Below the pieces are notes generated by a model. That model ran no database searches, was not told the DNA's origin, and saw only the letters and a program-made list of their open reading frames with translations. Positions 17,377 through 25,770 of a stretch of DNA of 64,000 nucleotides are shown here, one piece after another. The DNA is from Rhodococcus sp. B7740. GTDB taxonomy: Bacteria; Actinomycetota; Actinomycetes; Mycobacteriales; Mycobacteriaceae. Numbering within the stretch: position 1 is the first letter of the stretch; each line of letters opens with the position of its first letter. The stretch spans positions 1,426,001 to 1,490,000 of the forward strand of contig NZ_CP010797.1 of assembly GCF_000954115.1 (NCBI RefSeq), given 5' to 3'. The position numbers were made by a program, and so were the translations under genes.

Positions 17377-18200
17377 GCGAGCACACTGGGGCCCCGAATC
17401 TCAGGGCCCCGCACGAGAACGAGGCAGCGCTGGCGGTGGACACCGTCAATGTCCGATACCGCGACGTCGTGGCGCTCACCGATGCCAGTCTGACGCTCGC
17501 ACCGGGCCGGGTGTGTGGGTTGGTCGGCATGAACGGATCGGGCAAGTCGACGCTCTTCAAGGCCGTCATGGGAGTGGTGAAGCCGAACTCCGGATCGATC
17601 ACCGTGTTCGGCGGCGACCCGGCTCGGGCGCGCAAGGCCGGAACGGTGAGCTACGTACCCCAGGCCGAATCCGTCGACTGGACGTTCCCGATCAGCGTGC
17701 GCGACGTGGTGATGATGGGCCGATACGGGAAGCAGAATTTTCTTCGCACTCCCCGAGCAGCCGATCGACGGGCGGTCGACGAGGCTCTCGAGCGCGTCGA
17801 CCTGGCCGAACTCGCGAGCCGACAGATCGGTCAGCTCTCCGGCGGTCAACGCAAGCGTGCGTTCGTCGCCCGCGCCATCGCCCAGGAGGCGTCGTTGCTG
17901 TTGCTCGACGAGCCCTTCGCCGGCGTGGACAAGAAGACCGAAGCCACCATCACCCGGCTGCTCCGCGAACTCGCCGCACACGGCGCCTCGGTTCTCGTGT
18001 CGACGCACGATCTCCATGCTCTGCCGGATCTGTGCGACGAGGCAATTCTGCTGCAGCAACGGGTGCTGATGCACGGCAGTCCCGCCGAGGTACTGCGTCC
18101 GGAGAACCTGGCGCTGGCCTTCGGCATCGACCCGTCGAAGGTCGACCAACTCGGTGCAGGCAATCGAACCCAGGCCACCCCGACCACGGAAGCGAGCTGA
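17373..18200 (+). CDS. manganese ABC transporter ATP-binding protein
   Basis: 275 aa, ABC ATPase of the metal-chelate class. Walker A is GMNGSGKST, the signature is LSGGQRKR and Walker B is LLLLDEPFAGVD, with the H-loop His in STHDLHAL. The sequence PQAESVDWTFPISVRDVVMMG after the Q-loop is typical of Mn/Zn ATPases. The start ATG overlaps the binding-protein stop, and the permease starts 3 nt after the stop. Confidence 0.93.
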   Translation: MSEHTGAPNLRAPHENEAALAVDTVNVRYRDVVALTDASLTLAPGRVCGLVGMNGSGKSTLFKAVMGVVKPNSGSITVFGGDPARARKAGTVSYVPQAESVDWTFPISVRDVVMMGRYGKQNFLRTPRAADRRAVDEALERVDLAELASRQIGQLSGGQRKRAFVARAIAQEASLLLLDEPFAGVDKKTEATITRLLRELAAHGASVLVSTHDLHALPDLCDEAILLQQRVLMHGSPAEVLRPENLALAFGIDPSKVDQLGAGNRTQATPTTEAS

Positions 18201-18203
18201 ACC

Positions 18204-19076
18204 GTGTATCTCGTCGATTTTCTCGTCGAACCACTCGAATACACCTTCATGCAGCGGGCCCTCCTGGTGACCGTGACCGCCTCGATCGTGTGCGCGGTGC
18301 TGAGCTGCTGGCTCGTTCTCATCGGGTGGTCGCTGATGGGCGACGCGGTCTCGCACGCCGTGCTGCCCGGCGTCGCATTGTCGTATCTGCTCGGTGCACC
18401 GTTCGCGATCGGCGCTCTTCTGTTCGCGCTCATCGCGGTCGGTGCCATCGGGGTCGTGCGCAACACCACCATCGTCAAGGAGGACGCCGCCATCGGCGTC
18501 GTCTTCACCACCTTGTTCGCGCTCGGTGTCGTCCTGATCTCCAAGTTTCCGAGCCAGATCGACCTCAACCACATCCTGTTCGGCAATCTGCTCGGCGTCT
18601 CGCAGGCGGACATGATCCAGGTGTTCGTGCTCGGCGGCATCGCGTTGGCCGTCATGATCGTCAAGCGTCGGGACTTCACTCTCTTCGCCTTCGACCGCAC
18701 CCAGGCCCGCGCCGTCGGGATCAATCCGACGGTTATCTCGGCTGTGATGCTGACCCTGCTGGCTTTGACGACCGTGGTGGCACTTCAGGCCGTCGGCGTG
18801 ATTCTCGTGGTGGCGATGCTCATCACCCCAGGTGCGTCGGCGTATCTGCTCACGCACAGCTTCGCCCGCATGCTGGTACTGGCACCGCTTGTTTCGGTGG
18901 GTTGCGCGCTGGTGGGGATCTACGCCAGCTTCTATCTCGACGTGTCCTCCGGTGGCAGCGTCGTGCTCACTCAGGGGTTGGTCTTCGTGCTTGCTTACCT
19001 CTTCAGCCCCTCACAGGGCATCGTCGTCCGCGCCGTGCGCCGACGCGGACAGGTACCGGTGGCTCCGGCCGGGTGA
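18204..19076 (+). CDS. manganese ABC transporter permease
   Basis: 290 aa, ABC-3 family permease with eight or nine hydrophobic segments. Conserved family features are WSLMGDAVSHAVLPGVAL near residue 42, ILFGNLLGVS near 130, and GVILVVAMLITPGASAYLL near 200. The cytoplasmic coupling region is VGINPTVIS. The start is GTG, 3 nt after the ATPase stop. Metal choice is inferred from the binding protein and from the adjacent MntR-type repressor. Confidence 0.93.
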   Translation: MYLVDFLVEPLEYTFMQRALLVTVTASIVCAVLSCWLVLIGWSLMGDAVSHAVLPGVALSYLLGAPFAIGALLFALIAVGAIGVVRNTTIVKEDAAIGVVFTTLFALGVVLISKFPSQIDLNHILFGNLLGVSQADMIQVFVLGGIALAVMIVKRRDFTLFAFDRTQARAVGINPTVISAVMLTLLALTTVVALQAVGVILVVAMLITPGASAYLLTHSFARMLVLAPLVSVGCALVGIYASFYLDVSSGGSVVLTQGLVFVLAYLFSPSQGIVVRAVRRRGQVPVAPAG

Positions 19077-19095
19077 GATGTCTTTTTCCATTGGA

Positions 19096-19106
19096 TTGCC
19101 TAAGCT
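19096..19106 (+). promoter_or_regulatory. -10 element and possible autoregulatory MntR site
   Basis: TTGCCTAA (19096-19103) overlaps a -10-like TAAGCT (19101-19106) that ends 7 nt before the GTG start at 19114. The spacing suggests a leaderless transcript controlled by the same TGCCTAA core found at the transporter start. A convincing -35 is not visible. Confidence 0.35.
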
Positions 19107-19113
19107 CGGCGAC

Positions 19114-19830
19114 GTGGCGCAACGAAAAGACGATCCCGCACCGGCCGACGAGGGCGTCCAGCTGTCCGCGGTTGCGCAGGATTACCTCAAGGTCATCTGG
19201 ACGGCCAGTGAGTGGAGCGAGGACTCCGTCAGCACCAAGATGCTCTCCGAGCGCATCGGCGTTTCCGCATCGACGGTGTCCGAGGCGATTCGCAAGCTCG
19301 CCGACCAGGGCATGGTCGACCACGCCCGCTACGGAGCCATCTCGTTGACCGAGAAGGGCCGCCTGGCTGCCATCGGCATGGTGCGTCGGCACCGTCTGAT
19401 CGAGACCTATCTGGTCCGCGAACTGGGGTACGGCTGGGACGAAGTGCACGACGAGGCAGAGATTCTCGAACATGCAGTCTCGGATCTGATGATGGATCGA
19501 ATCGACGCCAAACTGGGTCACCCCGAACGGGACCCGCACGGCGACCCGATTCCGTCGGTGGACGGTGCGATCGAGACTCCGTCCGCGACTCGCCTGAGCG
19601 AGTACCTCGACGGACAATCCGGCCGAGTCGCCAGAATTTCCGATTCCGACCCGGCCATGCTCCGCTACTTCGATTCCGTCGGCATCACGCTGGACCTGCC
19701 GATCACGGTGGTCGAACGACGTGACTACGCCGGCACCGTCGCCATCGAGCTCGCCCGCACCGACGCCACCGATTCGATCGACCTCGGCCACCGCGCCGCC
19801 GAAGCGATCTGGATGGTTCCGGCGAACTGA
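19114..19830 (+). CDS. mntR: DtxR/MntR-family manganese-dependent repressor
   Basis: 238 aa. A winged helix (about residues 20-80), a dimerisation/metal domain (to about 145) and an SH3-like C-terminal domain match the DtxR family. The positions equal to IdeR Met10 and Cys102 hold Asp (D23 in AQDYLKVIW) and Glu (E116 in HDEAEILEH), the change that marks manganese sensors. The counterpart in M. tuberculosis is MntR (Rv2788), also between ribF and truB. GTG 19114 fits homologue length and a leaderless promoter; ATG 19078 would add 12 residues. Expected to repress the upstream transporter when Mn is plentiful. Confidence 0.9.
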   Translation: MAQRKDDPAPADEGVQLSAVAQDYLKVIWTASEWSEDSVSTKMLSERIGVSASTVSEAIRKLADQGMVDHARYGAISLTEKGRLAAIGMVRRHRLIETYLVRELGYGWDEVHDEAEILEHAVSDLMMDRIDAKLGHPERDPHGDPIPSVDGAIETPSATRLSEYLDGQSGRVARISDSDPAMLRYFDSVGITLDLPITVVERRDYAGTVAIELARTDATDSIDLGHRAAEAIWMVPAN

Positions 19831-19842
19831 CGTCGGTTCGCT

Positions 19843-20775
19843 TCAGTGTCCGCGCAAGGTCGCGGGCCGCACCACCATGACCGAACTCGCGCGCTTGCCC
19901 TTCTCCTGAAGCAGAGCGATGGTGTGACCCGTGGGATCGACCGCCGCGTACACCCCGTCGATTCCGACCGGATCCAGCCACCTTCCCTGGCTCAACGACT
20001 CCGCCTCACCCGCGTCGATCTGCCGGTGCGGAAAGGCCGTTCGCGCCGCCTGGTCGATGTCCAGGCTCACGGCCGGGTTCTCGGCCAGCTCTTCGAGCGT
20101 CCGCGCATGGTCGAGGGTGAAGGGTCCGACGCGAGTGCGACGCAGCACGGTCAGGTGGCCGCCGACGCCGAGTGCAGCGCCGAGATCGCGCGCCAGGGCA
20201 CGCACATAGGTCCCGGACGTGCAGTCCACCTCGACATCGAGGTCGACGAATGCCGATTCGTTGTCCACGACATCGCGCCTGGCCGTCACGTCGAATCGGC
20301 TGACGCTGACCTTGCGGGCGGCGAGGGTGAACTCCTCACCTGCGCGGGACAGTTTGTGGGCGCGTTGCCCGTCGACCTTGATGGCGCTGACGCTCGCAGG
20401 CACCTGCTCGATGTCGCCCGTCAGGGCAGCGATCGCGGCCTGGATCTCGGAGTCGGAGACGTGCACGGCCGAGACATCGGCCAGCACGTCGCCCTCGGCG
20501 TCGTCGGTCGTCGTGCTCCGGCCGAGCCGGATGGTCGCGGTGTAGGACTTGGTGGTCAGCGAGAGCAATCCCAGCATCTTGGTCGCACGCTCCACGCCGA
20601 GCACCAGCACGCCCGTCGCCATGGGGTCCAGAGTCCCCGCGTGGCCGACCTTCCTGGTGCGCAACAGTTTTCGACACGACGCCACCACGTCGTGGCTCGT
20701 CACACCCGGCCCCTTGTCGACCACCAAGAGGCCGGCACCGACGAGACCGGACGAAATCTTTTCACGGGCACTCAC
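19843..20775 (-). CDS. truB: tRNA pseudouridine(55) synthase
   Basis: 310 aa. TruB makes pseudouridine 55 in the T-loop of tRNAs. The catalytic Asp is D50 in VGHAGTLDPMATGVL, with KSYTATIRLG and DCTSGTYVRALARDLG further on. A C-terminal extension with a PUA-like end is typical of actinobacteria. The start is GTG at SAREK. It converges on mntR with a 12-nt gap and is followed, in transcription order, by nothing on the same strand until pepR and ribF far downstream. Confidence 0.95.
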   Translation of the reverse strand: MSAREKISSGLVGAGLLVVDKGPGVTSHDVVASCRKLLRTRKVGHAGTLDPMATGVLVLGVERATKMLGLLSLTTKSYTATIRLGRSTTTDDAEGDVLADVSAVHVSDSEIQAAIAALTGDIEQVPASVSAIKVDGQRAHKLSRAGEEFTLAARKVSVSRFDVTARRDVVDNESAFVDLDVEVDCTSGTYVRALARDLGAALGVGGHLTVLRRTRVGPFTLDHARTLEELAENPAVSLDIDQAARTAFPHRQIDAGEAESLSQGRWLDPVGIDGVYAAVDPTGHTIALLQEKGKRASSVMVVRPATLRGH

Positions 20776-20810
20776 GAGAGAGCATTGTGCCAGGCCCGCG
20801 AATCCGGCCG

Positions 20811-21476
20811 TCACATCACCGAGATCGCCGTCATCACCAGACCGCCGGCCACCATCCAGCGACCGTCGAACGCCGACAGAGGCGGGCCGGAGACGGTGTC
20901 GCCCGGCACCAACAACTCGGAATGGAACGTTCCCGAGAGGTCGTCGCCGGAGCCGGTTCGCTCGAAGGTGATGTGCGCGTCCTCGAAACCGAGCCACCGT
21001 CCGGTCAACGGCTCCCAGGCCTTGTAGGTCGCTTCCTTGGCACAGAACAACACTCGGTCCCAGTGGATGTCCTCACGACCGGCCGTCTCCAGCCACTCCC
21101 GCTCGGCCGGCAGGCTCACCGCCTCGAGCACGCCGTCGGGCAAGGGGCCGTGCGGCTCGGCGTCGATCCCCACCGACCGCACCTGCATCGAATAGGCCAG
21201 GACCGCGCCGCGATAGCCGTCGCAGTGGGTCAAGGATCCGACCACACCCTTCGGCCACTGCGGTGCACCGGACTTGCCGCGCATGATCGGCGCGGGCTCC
21301 ACACCCAACTTCTCCATCGCCACCCGAGCACAGTGTCGAGCCGAGGTGAACTCACGCTTGCGCTTGTCCACCGCCTTGGCCACCAGCGGAGCTTCGAGCG
21401 GATGCGGCGTCAAACCCGGTGGGTCCACGAACAATTCGGCCGAGACGACGCCGTTGGGAAGTATCGATTCGATCAC
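20811..21476 (-). CDS. pptT: 4'-phosphopantetheinyl transferase
   Basis: 221 aa, Sfp/EntD-type transferase that attaches the CoA arm to acyl and peptidyl carrier proteins (polyketide, siderophore and mycolate systems). The Mg-binding GIDAE is at 103-107 and FCAKEATYKAW at 144-154, both diagnostic. In M. tuberculosis, PptT (Rv2794c) is essential and occupies the same position between truB and Rv2795c. The GTG start overlaps the stop of the upstream phosphoesterase gene as GTGA, so the two are translated together. Confidence 0.94.
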   Translation of the reverse strand: MIESILPNGVVSAELFVDPPGLTPHPLEAPLVAKAVDKRKREFTSARHCARVAMEKLGVEPAPIMRGKSGAPQWPKGVVGSLTHCDGYRGAVLAYSMQVRSVGIDAEPHGPLPDGVLEAVSLPAEREWLETAGREDIHWDRVLFCAKEATYKAWEPLTGRWLGFEDAHITFERTGSGDDLSGTFHSELLVPGDTVSGPPLSAFDGRWMVAGGLVMTAISVM

Positions 21477-22396
21477 TTGCCTGCCCTCATCTTCTCTACC
21501 TCTGCCTCCATCTCGGGCGTCACCGTGAAGTGTCCGCCCCACTTGTTCAACGCACCCGGCGGATACTCGGGGACCGGAAGAATCTGGCGCAGAACGTTCT
21601 TCGGCAGGCCGCGGCGCTGCCATTCGCGCGGGTAACCCACCGACACCTCCTCGAAGCGAACGCCGTCGTAGTAGGTCGTCCGCGGGATGTGCAGGTGTCC
21701 GTACACCGAGCAGATCGCGTTGTACTGCGTGTGCCAATCCGCCGTCAGAGTGGACCCGCACCACAGCGCGAACTCCGGGTAGAACAGCACCTCGGTGGGC
21801 TGCCGGACCATCGGGAAGTGGTTGATCAACACGGTCGGAACGGAGGTGTCCAACGCATCGAGACGCTCCCGGGTGGCGTCGATCCGCGCATGGCACCAGG
21901 CATCTCGCGTCGCGTACGGCTGCGAGGACAGCAGGAATTCGTCGGTGGCGACGACGTTCTTCTCTCGCGCGATAGCCAGGCCGTGCTCCTTGTCGCGCGC
22001 TCCCTGGGGCAAGAACGTGTAGTCGTAGAGCAGGAACATCGGCACGATCGTCGCCGGGCCGCCTTCACCCTCCCAACGCAGGTACGGATCCTCCGGGGTG
22101 ACGACGTCGATCTCGCGGCACAGGTTGACCAGGTACTCGTAGCGGGCGGCACCGTGGATCTGGACAGGATCTTTCACCGTCGTCCACAGCTCGTGATTTC
22201 CGGGAACCCAGATGACCTTCGCGAAACGGCTACGGAGCAGTTCGAGCGCCCACTTGATGTCGTCGGTCTTCTCCGACACGTCGCCGGCAACGATCAGCCA
22301 GTCGTCGGGAGATTCGGGAAAGATGTCCTCGGTCACGGGTCGGTTACCCCGATGTCCGACGTGAATGTCGCTCACTGCCCACAGCTTCGCTGCCAC
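21473..22396 (-). CDS. pptH: calcineurin-like metallophosphoesterase, PptH homologue
   Basis: 307 aa. Metal ligands are easy to see: SDIHVGH (D10, H12), VAGDVSE (D39), PGNHE (N67, H68), INHFP and YGHLH. M. tuberculosis Rv2795c, also next to pptT, was shown to be a phosphopantetheinyl hydrolase that removes the arm PptT adds. The assignment here rests on that synteny and on family match; activity is not shown. First gene of a pptH-pptT pair. The promoter is probably within 22397-22638. Confidence 0.85.
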   Translation of the reverse strand: MAAKLWAVSDIHVGHRGNRPVTEDIFPESPDDWLIVAGDVSEKTDDIKWALELLRSRFAKVIWVPGNHELWTTVKDPVQIHGAARYEYLVNLCREIDVVTPEDPYLRWEGEGGPATIVPMFLLYDYTFLPQGARDKEHGLAIAREKNVVATDEFLLSSQPYATRDAWCHARIDATRERLDALDTSVPTVLINHFPMVRQPTEVLFYPEFALWCGSTLTADWHTQYNAICSVYGHLHIPRTTYYDGVRFEEVSVGYPREWQRRGLPKNVLRQILPVPEYPPGALNKWGGHFTVTPEMEAEVEKMRAGK

Positions 22397-22638
22397 TGAA
22401 AATTCCTTCCGATGCGCTCGGCCGCCGGCGTCGAATCGCCAGAACCGTCCGAGTACGTACCAACGTCCAATACTCCATGCAGATTCCGCGCAGTGTCCGG
22501 GCGGGGTGACGCGGCGATTCGGTCGACGACCGAACGGTGTTGCTCACCGACACCGAGATCGAGTCGAAAGACCCGCAGATTCGGGTATATGGTGCCTCTC
22601 ATGACTTGTTTGCGGAAGTTTGCTGGGGTTGCGTCCCG

Positions 22639-23037
22639 ATGACAGTGCCCCCGGTTCGCGTTCGTGACGCCGCAGCGCTCCTCGGTGTCAGTGACGACAC
22701 CGTGCGCAGATGGATCGACAGCGGAGCGCTGCCCGCGCTCGAGGACGAGACCGGACGCAAGGTCATCGCCGGTCGCGACCTCGCGGACTACGCACGCGAG
22801 CATGCCGTTCCTCCGCCCGAGATCTCGTCGGGTGGCAGCTCGGCCCGCAACCGGCTCGTGGGTTTGGTCACCGAGGTCGTCTCGGACGCGGTGATGAGCG
22901 AGGTGAGCATGCAGTGCGGGCCGTTCACGATCGTGTCGCTGATGAGCACCCGATCGGTTCGCGAACTGGGGCTCGAGCCCGGCAAGGTCACCGTCGCTGT
23001 CGTCAAGGCGACCACCGTCATCGTCGAGACACCGTAG
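22639..23037 (+). CDS. HTH-TOBE domain regulator, putative molybdate sensor
   Basis: 132 aa in two parts. Residues 1-55 are a MerR/excisionase-type HTH (VRVRDAAALLGVSDDTVRRW). Residues 66-132 are a single TOBE/Mop molbindin domain (SARNRLVGLVTEVVSDAV to KATTVIVET). Classical ModE has a different winged helix and two TOBE units. The gene ends 16 nt before modA, so it probably senses molybdate and controls modABC. I infer this from domain content and position. ATG 22639 is preferred; the in-frame ATG at 22537 would add 34 residues before the HTH. Confidence 0.82.
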   Translation: MTVPPVRVRDAAALLGVSDDTVRRWIDSGALPALEDETGRKVIAGRDLADYAREHAVPPPEISSGGSSARNRLVGLVTEVVSDAVMSEVSMQCGPFTIVSLMSTRSVRELGLEPGKVTVAVVKATTVIVETP

Positions 23038-23053
23038 AACGCAGGAGATGTTC

Positions 23054-23845
23054 GTGAAGACAATGCGCCAGGTATCAGCCCTCGTGGTTGCAGCCACCCT
23101 GATGCTCGTCGGATGCAGCTCGCAGTCCGATTCGACAACGCCCGATGCGGCCTCGGACGCCCACGCAGTCGGAGGCGAGATCACGGTCTTCGCCGCAGCA
23201 TCGCTTCGCGCGACGTTCACCGATCTCGGTACCCGCTTCGAGGCCGAACACCCCGGAACCTCGGTGGAGTTCAGTTTCGCGGGTTCGTCCGATCTGGCCG
23301 CACAGCTGATCTCCGGCGCGCCAGCCGACGTCTTCGCCTCCGCGGATACGAAGAACATGACCGCGACGGTCGACGAGAATCTGGTGGCCGGCAGTCCCGT
23401 CGACTTCGCGTCCAACACTCTGACCATCGTGACCGCCCCCGGAAACCCGGACCGCATAGCCTCGTTCGCCGATCTGGCGAACCCCGATGTTCTGACCGTG
23501 ATCTGCGCGCCCCAGGTGCCCTGCGGTGCGGCGACGGCCGCGGTCGAGACCGCAACCGGCACGCTCGTCCCGGCCGTGAGCGAGGAATCCTCGGTCACCG
23601 ACGTACTGGGCAAGGTCACCTCGGGGCAGGCCGATGCCGGACTGGTCTACGTCACCGACGCCGCCGGAGCAGGCGCAGCCGTGACCACGGTGCCCTTCGA
23701 GGAGTCGAGCGAGGCCGTCAACACCTACCCGATCGCGACACTGCGGGGTTCCGGCAACCCCGACACAGCGCGCGCATTCACCGAGTTCGTCACCGGACCC
23801 GTCGGCCGAGACGTGCTCGGTCGAGCCGGTTTCGCGGCACCGTGA
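23054..23845 (+). CDS. modA: molybdate ABC transporter substrate-binding lipoprotein
   Basis: 263 aa. The signal peptide ends in a lipobox, LMLVGC, and a Ser/Thr/Asp-rich spacer follows. The mature domain starts [17 protein letters not shown] and has [24 protein letters not shown], the oxyanion-binding pattern of ModA. GTG 23054 is preferred because AGGAG (23043-23047) is 6 nt away; the ATG at 23048 directly abuts the ribosome site. The stop overlaps the modB start (GTGA). Confidence 0.92.
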   Translation: MKTMRQVSALVVAATLMLVGCSSQSDSTTPDAASDAHAVGGEITVFAAASLRATFTDLGTRFEAEHPGTSVEFSFAGSSDLAAQLISGAPADVFASADTKNMTATVDENLVAGSPVDFASNTLTIVTAPGNPDRIASFADLANPDVLTVICAPQVPCGAATAAVETATGTLVPAVSEESSVTDVLGKVTSGQADAGLVYVTDAAGAGAAVTTVPFEESSEAVNTYPIATLRGSGNPDTARAFTEFVTGPVGRDVLGRAGFAAP

Positions 23846-24672
23846 CCGCCAGAGCCGTCGACGGCGGGCAACCATCGGCAGGACGCCGTCCGACCGTCGG
23901 GGTACCGCCGTGGATATTCGCACCGGCCGCCGTGGGCGCCCTGCTCGTCGTGTTGCCTTTGGCCGCGATGTTCACCCGAATCGACTGGTCGAATTTTCTC
24001 GGTCTCGTCACCTCCGAATCCGCCGTCGCAGCACTGGTTCTGAGCCTGAAGACAGCGACGGCCAGCACCGCAGTGTGCGTGCTTCTGGGCGTTCCGATGG
24101 CAATCGTGCTCTCGCGCAGCTCGATTCGAGGGCTGTCGATCCTTCGTTCTCTCGTCGTACTGCCCTTGGTTCTTCCCCCGGTGGTCGGCGGCATCGCGCT
24201 GCTCTACACCTTCGGACGCCAAGGCCTGTTGGGCGAGCACCTCGAAGCCTTCGGTATTCGAATAGCGTTCACCACCTCGGCCGTCGTGTTGGCGCAGGTG
24301 TTCGTGTCGCTCCCCTTCCTCGTCGTCGGCGTCGAGGGAGCCCTCCGTACGGCCGGCGACCGATACGACGTGGTGGCTGCCACCCTCGGTGCCACCCCCA
24401 CGACCGTCCTACGGCGGGTCACCGTTCCACTGATTCTTCCCGGACTGATGTCCGGAACAGTCCTCGCCTTCGCCCGCGCACTCGGAGAATTCGGCGCGAC
24501 GTTGACCTTCGCCGGTTCTCTCGAAGGTGTGACCAGGACGCTACCGCTGGAAATCTACCTGCAGCGCGAGAGCGACCCCGATGCCGCGGTGGCGCTGTCG
24601 CTGGTGCTGATTCTGGTCGCGGCACTCGTTGTCGTCACCGCACGCGGCACCCGATCGTCGGGAACGCTGTGA
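23842..24672 (+). CDS. modB: molybdate ABC transporter permease
   Basis: 276 aa with about six transmembrane helices. The EAA coupling loop is visible as [28 protein letters not shown], split over the 170-200 region, followed by [14 protein letters not shown], a strong ModB/CysT hallmark. An N-terminal hydrophilic extension of about 25 residues precedes the first helix. Coupled to modA upstream and modC downstream by GTGA overlaps. Confidence 0.93.
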   Translation: MTARAVDGGQPSAGRRPTVGVPPWIFAPAAVGALLVVLPLAAMFTRIDWSNFLGLVTSESAVAALVLSLKTATASTAVCVLLGVPMAIVLSRSSIRGLSILRSLVVLPLVLPPVVGGIALLYTFGRQGLLGEHLEAFGIRIAFTTSAVVLAQVFVSLPFLVVGVEGALRTAGDRYDVVAATLGATPTTVLRRVTVPLILPGLMSGTVLAFARALGEFGATLTFAGSLEGVTRTLPLEIYLQRESDPDAAVALSLVLILVAALVVVTARGTRSSGTL

Positions 24673-25763
24673 GTTCACTACACCTGAGGGCCACCCTCGG
24701 TATCCGCGGCATCGATCTCGAACTCGATGCCCGCGAGGGCGAGACGGTGGCTGTTCTGGGGCCGAACGGGGCGGGCAAATCGACACTGCTGCAACTCGTC
24801 TCGGGCGTGGTGGCACCCGACCACGGAATCGTCCGACTGGGCGAGGACGTGTTGACCGACACCGCATCGAACACCGCCGTGCCGATTCATGCGCGAGGCG
24901 TTGCGACCCTCGCTCAGGAAGCTCTGCTGTTTCCTCACATGGACGCTCGCACGAACGTGGCCTTCGCACCACGCAGCGCCGGCGCGGACCGCGCCACCGC
25001 CCGGACAGTCGCCGATACCTGGCTCGACGCCGTCGGAGCCTCCCACCTGGCCGATCGCCGCCCTGCGCAGTTGTCCGGCGGCCAGGCCCAACGTATCGCC
25101 ATCGCGCGCGCTCTCGCGGCCGATCCACGCCTGTTGCTGCTCGACGAACCCCTGGCGGCACTGGATGTCGACACGGCACCGGGCATTCGGCGCGTGCTGC
25201 GCACAGTGTTGCGCGAGAGCGGTCGCACGGCCTTGATCGTGACCCACGACCTGCTCGACGTCGTTGCACTCGCCGATTCCGTCGCAGTCGTCGACGGCGG
25301 GCGCGTCGTCGAGAGAGGCTCGGTCACCGAGGTCCTCACTGCCCCTCGCAGCGAATTCGGTGCCCGCATCGCCGGGGTGAACCTGATCTCGGGACGAGCC
25401 GTCGACGCCGACGACTCGACGTCCCTGACCACCGACTGGGGAGTGACGGTGCACGGCTCCGGGCGGCACGCCACCGACACTCCACTGGTAGCGGTGTTCT
25501 CCCCCGCCGCTGTGTCGGTACACCCGACAGCACCGGATGCAAGCCCCCGCAACGTGTTCGAGGTGGTGATCGAAGAGATGGAGGTGCAGGGCTCCGGCAT
25601 TCGTGTTCGGTCACGTCCGCAACCCGACGGTTCCCCCGGCATGGCCGCCGACATCACCCCGGCTGCGGTATCGGATCTCGGGCTCGAGCCCGGCCGCAGC
25701 GTGTTCTTCGTCGTCAAGAGCCACGAGGTGGCGTTGCACCCCGCGTTGCCGTCGCAGCCCTGA
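24669..25763 (+). CDS. modC: molybdate ABC transporter ATP-binding protein
   Basis: 364 aa. The ABC domain has Walker [10 protein letters not shown], signature LSGGQAQR and Walker [13 protein letters not shown]. The C-terminal third is a TOBE/Mop domain ([12 protein letters not shown] to [16 protein letters not shown]), as in ModC, where molybdate binding can inhibit transport. The TOBE domain resembles that of the upstream HTH-TOBE protein (shared [11 protein letters not shown] and ELGLEPGKVTV patterns). It converges on the MATE gene with a 7-nt gap. Confidence 0.93.
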   Translation: MSSLHLRATLGIRGIDLELDAREGETVAVLGPNGAGKSTLLQLVSGVVAPDHGIVRLGEDVLTDTASNTAVPIHARGVATLAQEALLFPHMDARTNVAFAPRSAGADRATARTVADTWLDAVGASHLADRRPAQLSGGQAQRIAIARALAADPRLLLLDEPLAALDVDTAPGIRRVLRTVLRESGRTALIVTHDLLDVVALADSVAVVDGGRVVERGSVTEVLTAPRSEFGARIAGVNLISGRAVDADDSTSLTTDWGVTVHGSGRHATDTPLVAVFSPAAVSVHPTAPDASPRNVFEVVIEEMEVQGSGIRVRSRPQPDGSPGMAADITPAAVSDLGLEPGRSVFFVVKSHEVALHPALPSQP

Positions 25764-25770
25764 CCGACGG

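Noticed and set aside
19078..19113. ATG 19078 as start of mntR
   Set aside because: It would translate the TTGCCTAA element, lies 2 nt from the permease stop without a well-placed ribosome site, and makes the protein longer than its mycobacterial counterpart. Kept as an alternative only.
22397..22638. Possible molybdenum-cofactor riboswitch before the HTH-TOBE gene
   Set aside because: No conserved hairpin arrangement is visible. It probably holds promoters for pptH and the HTH-TOBE gene, but no element could be fixed with confidence.
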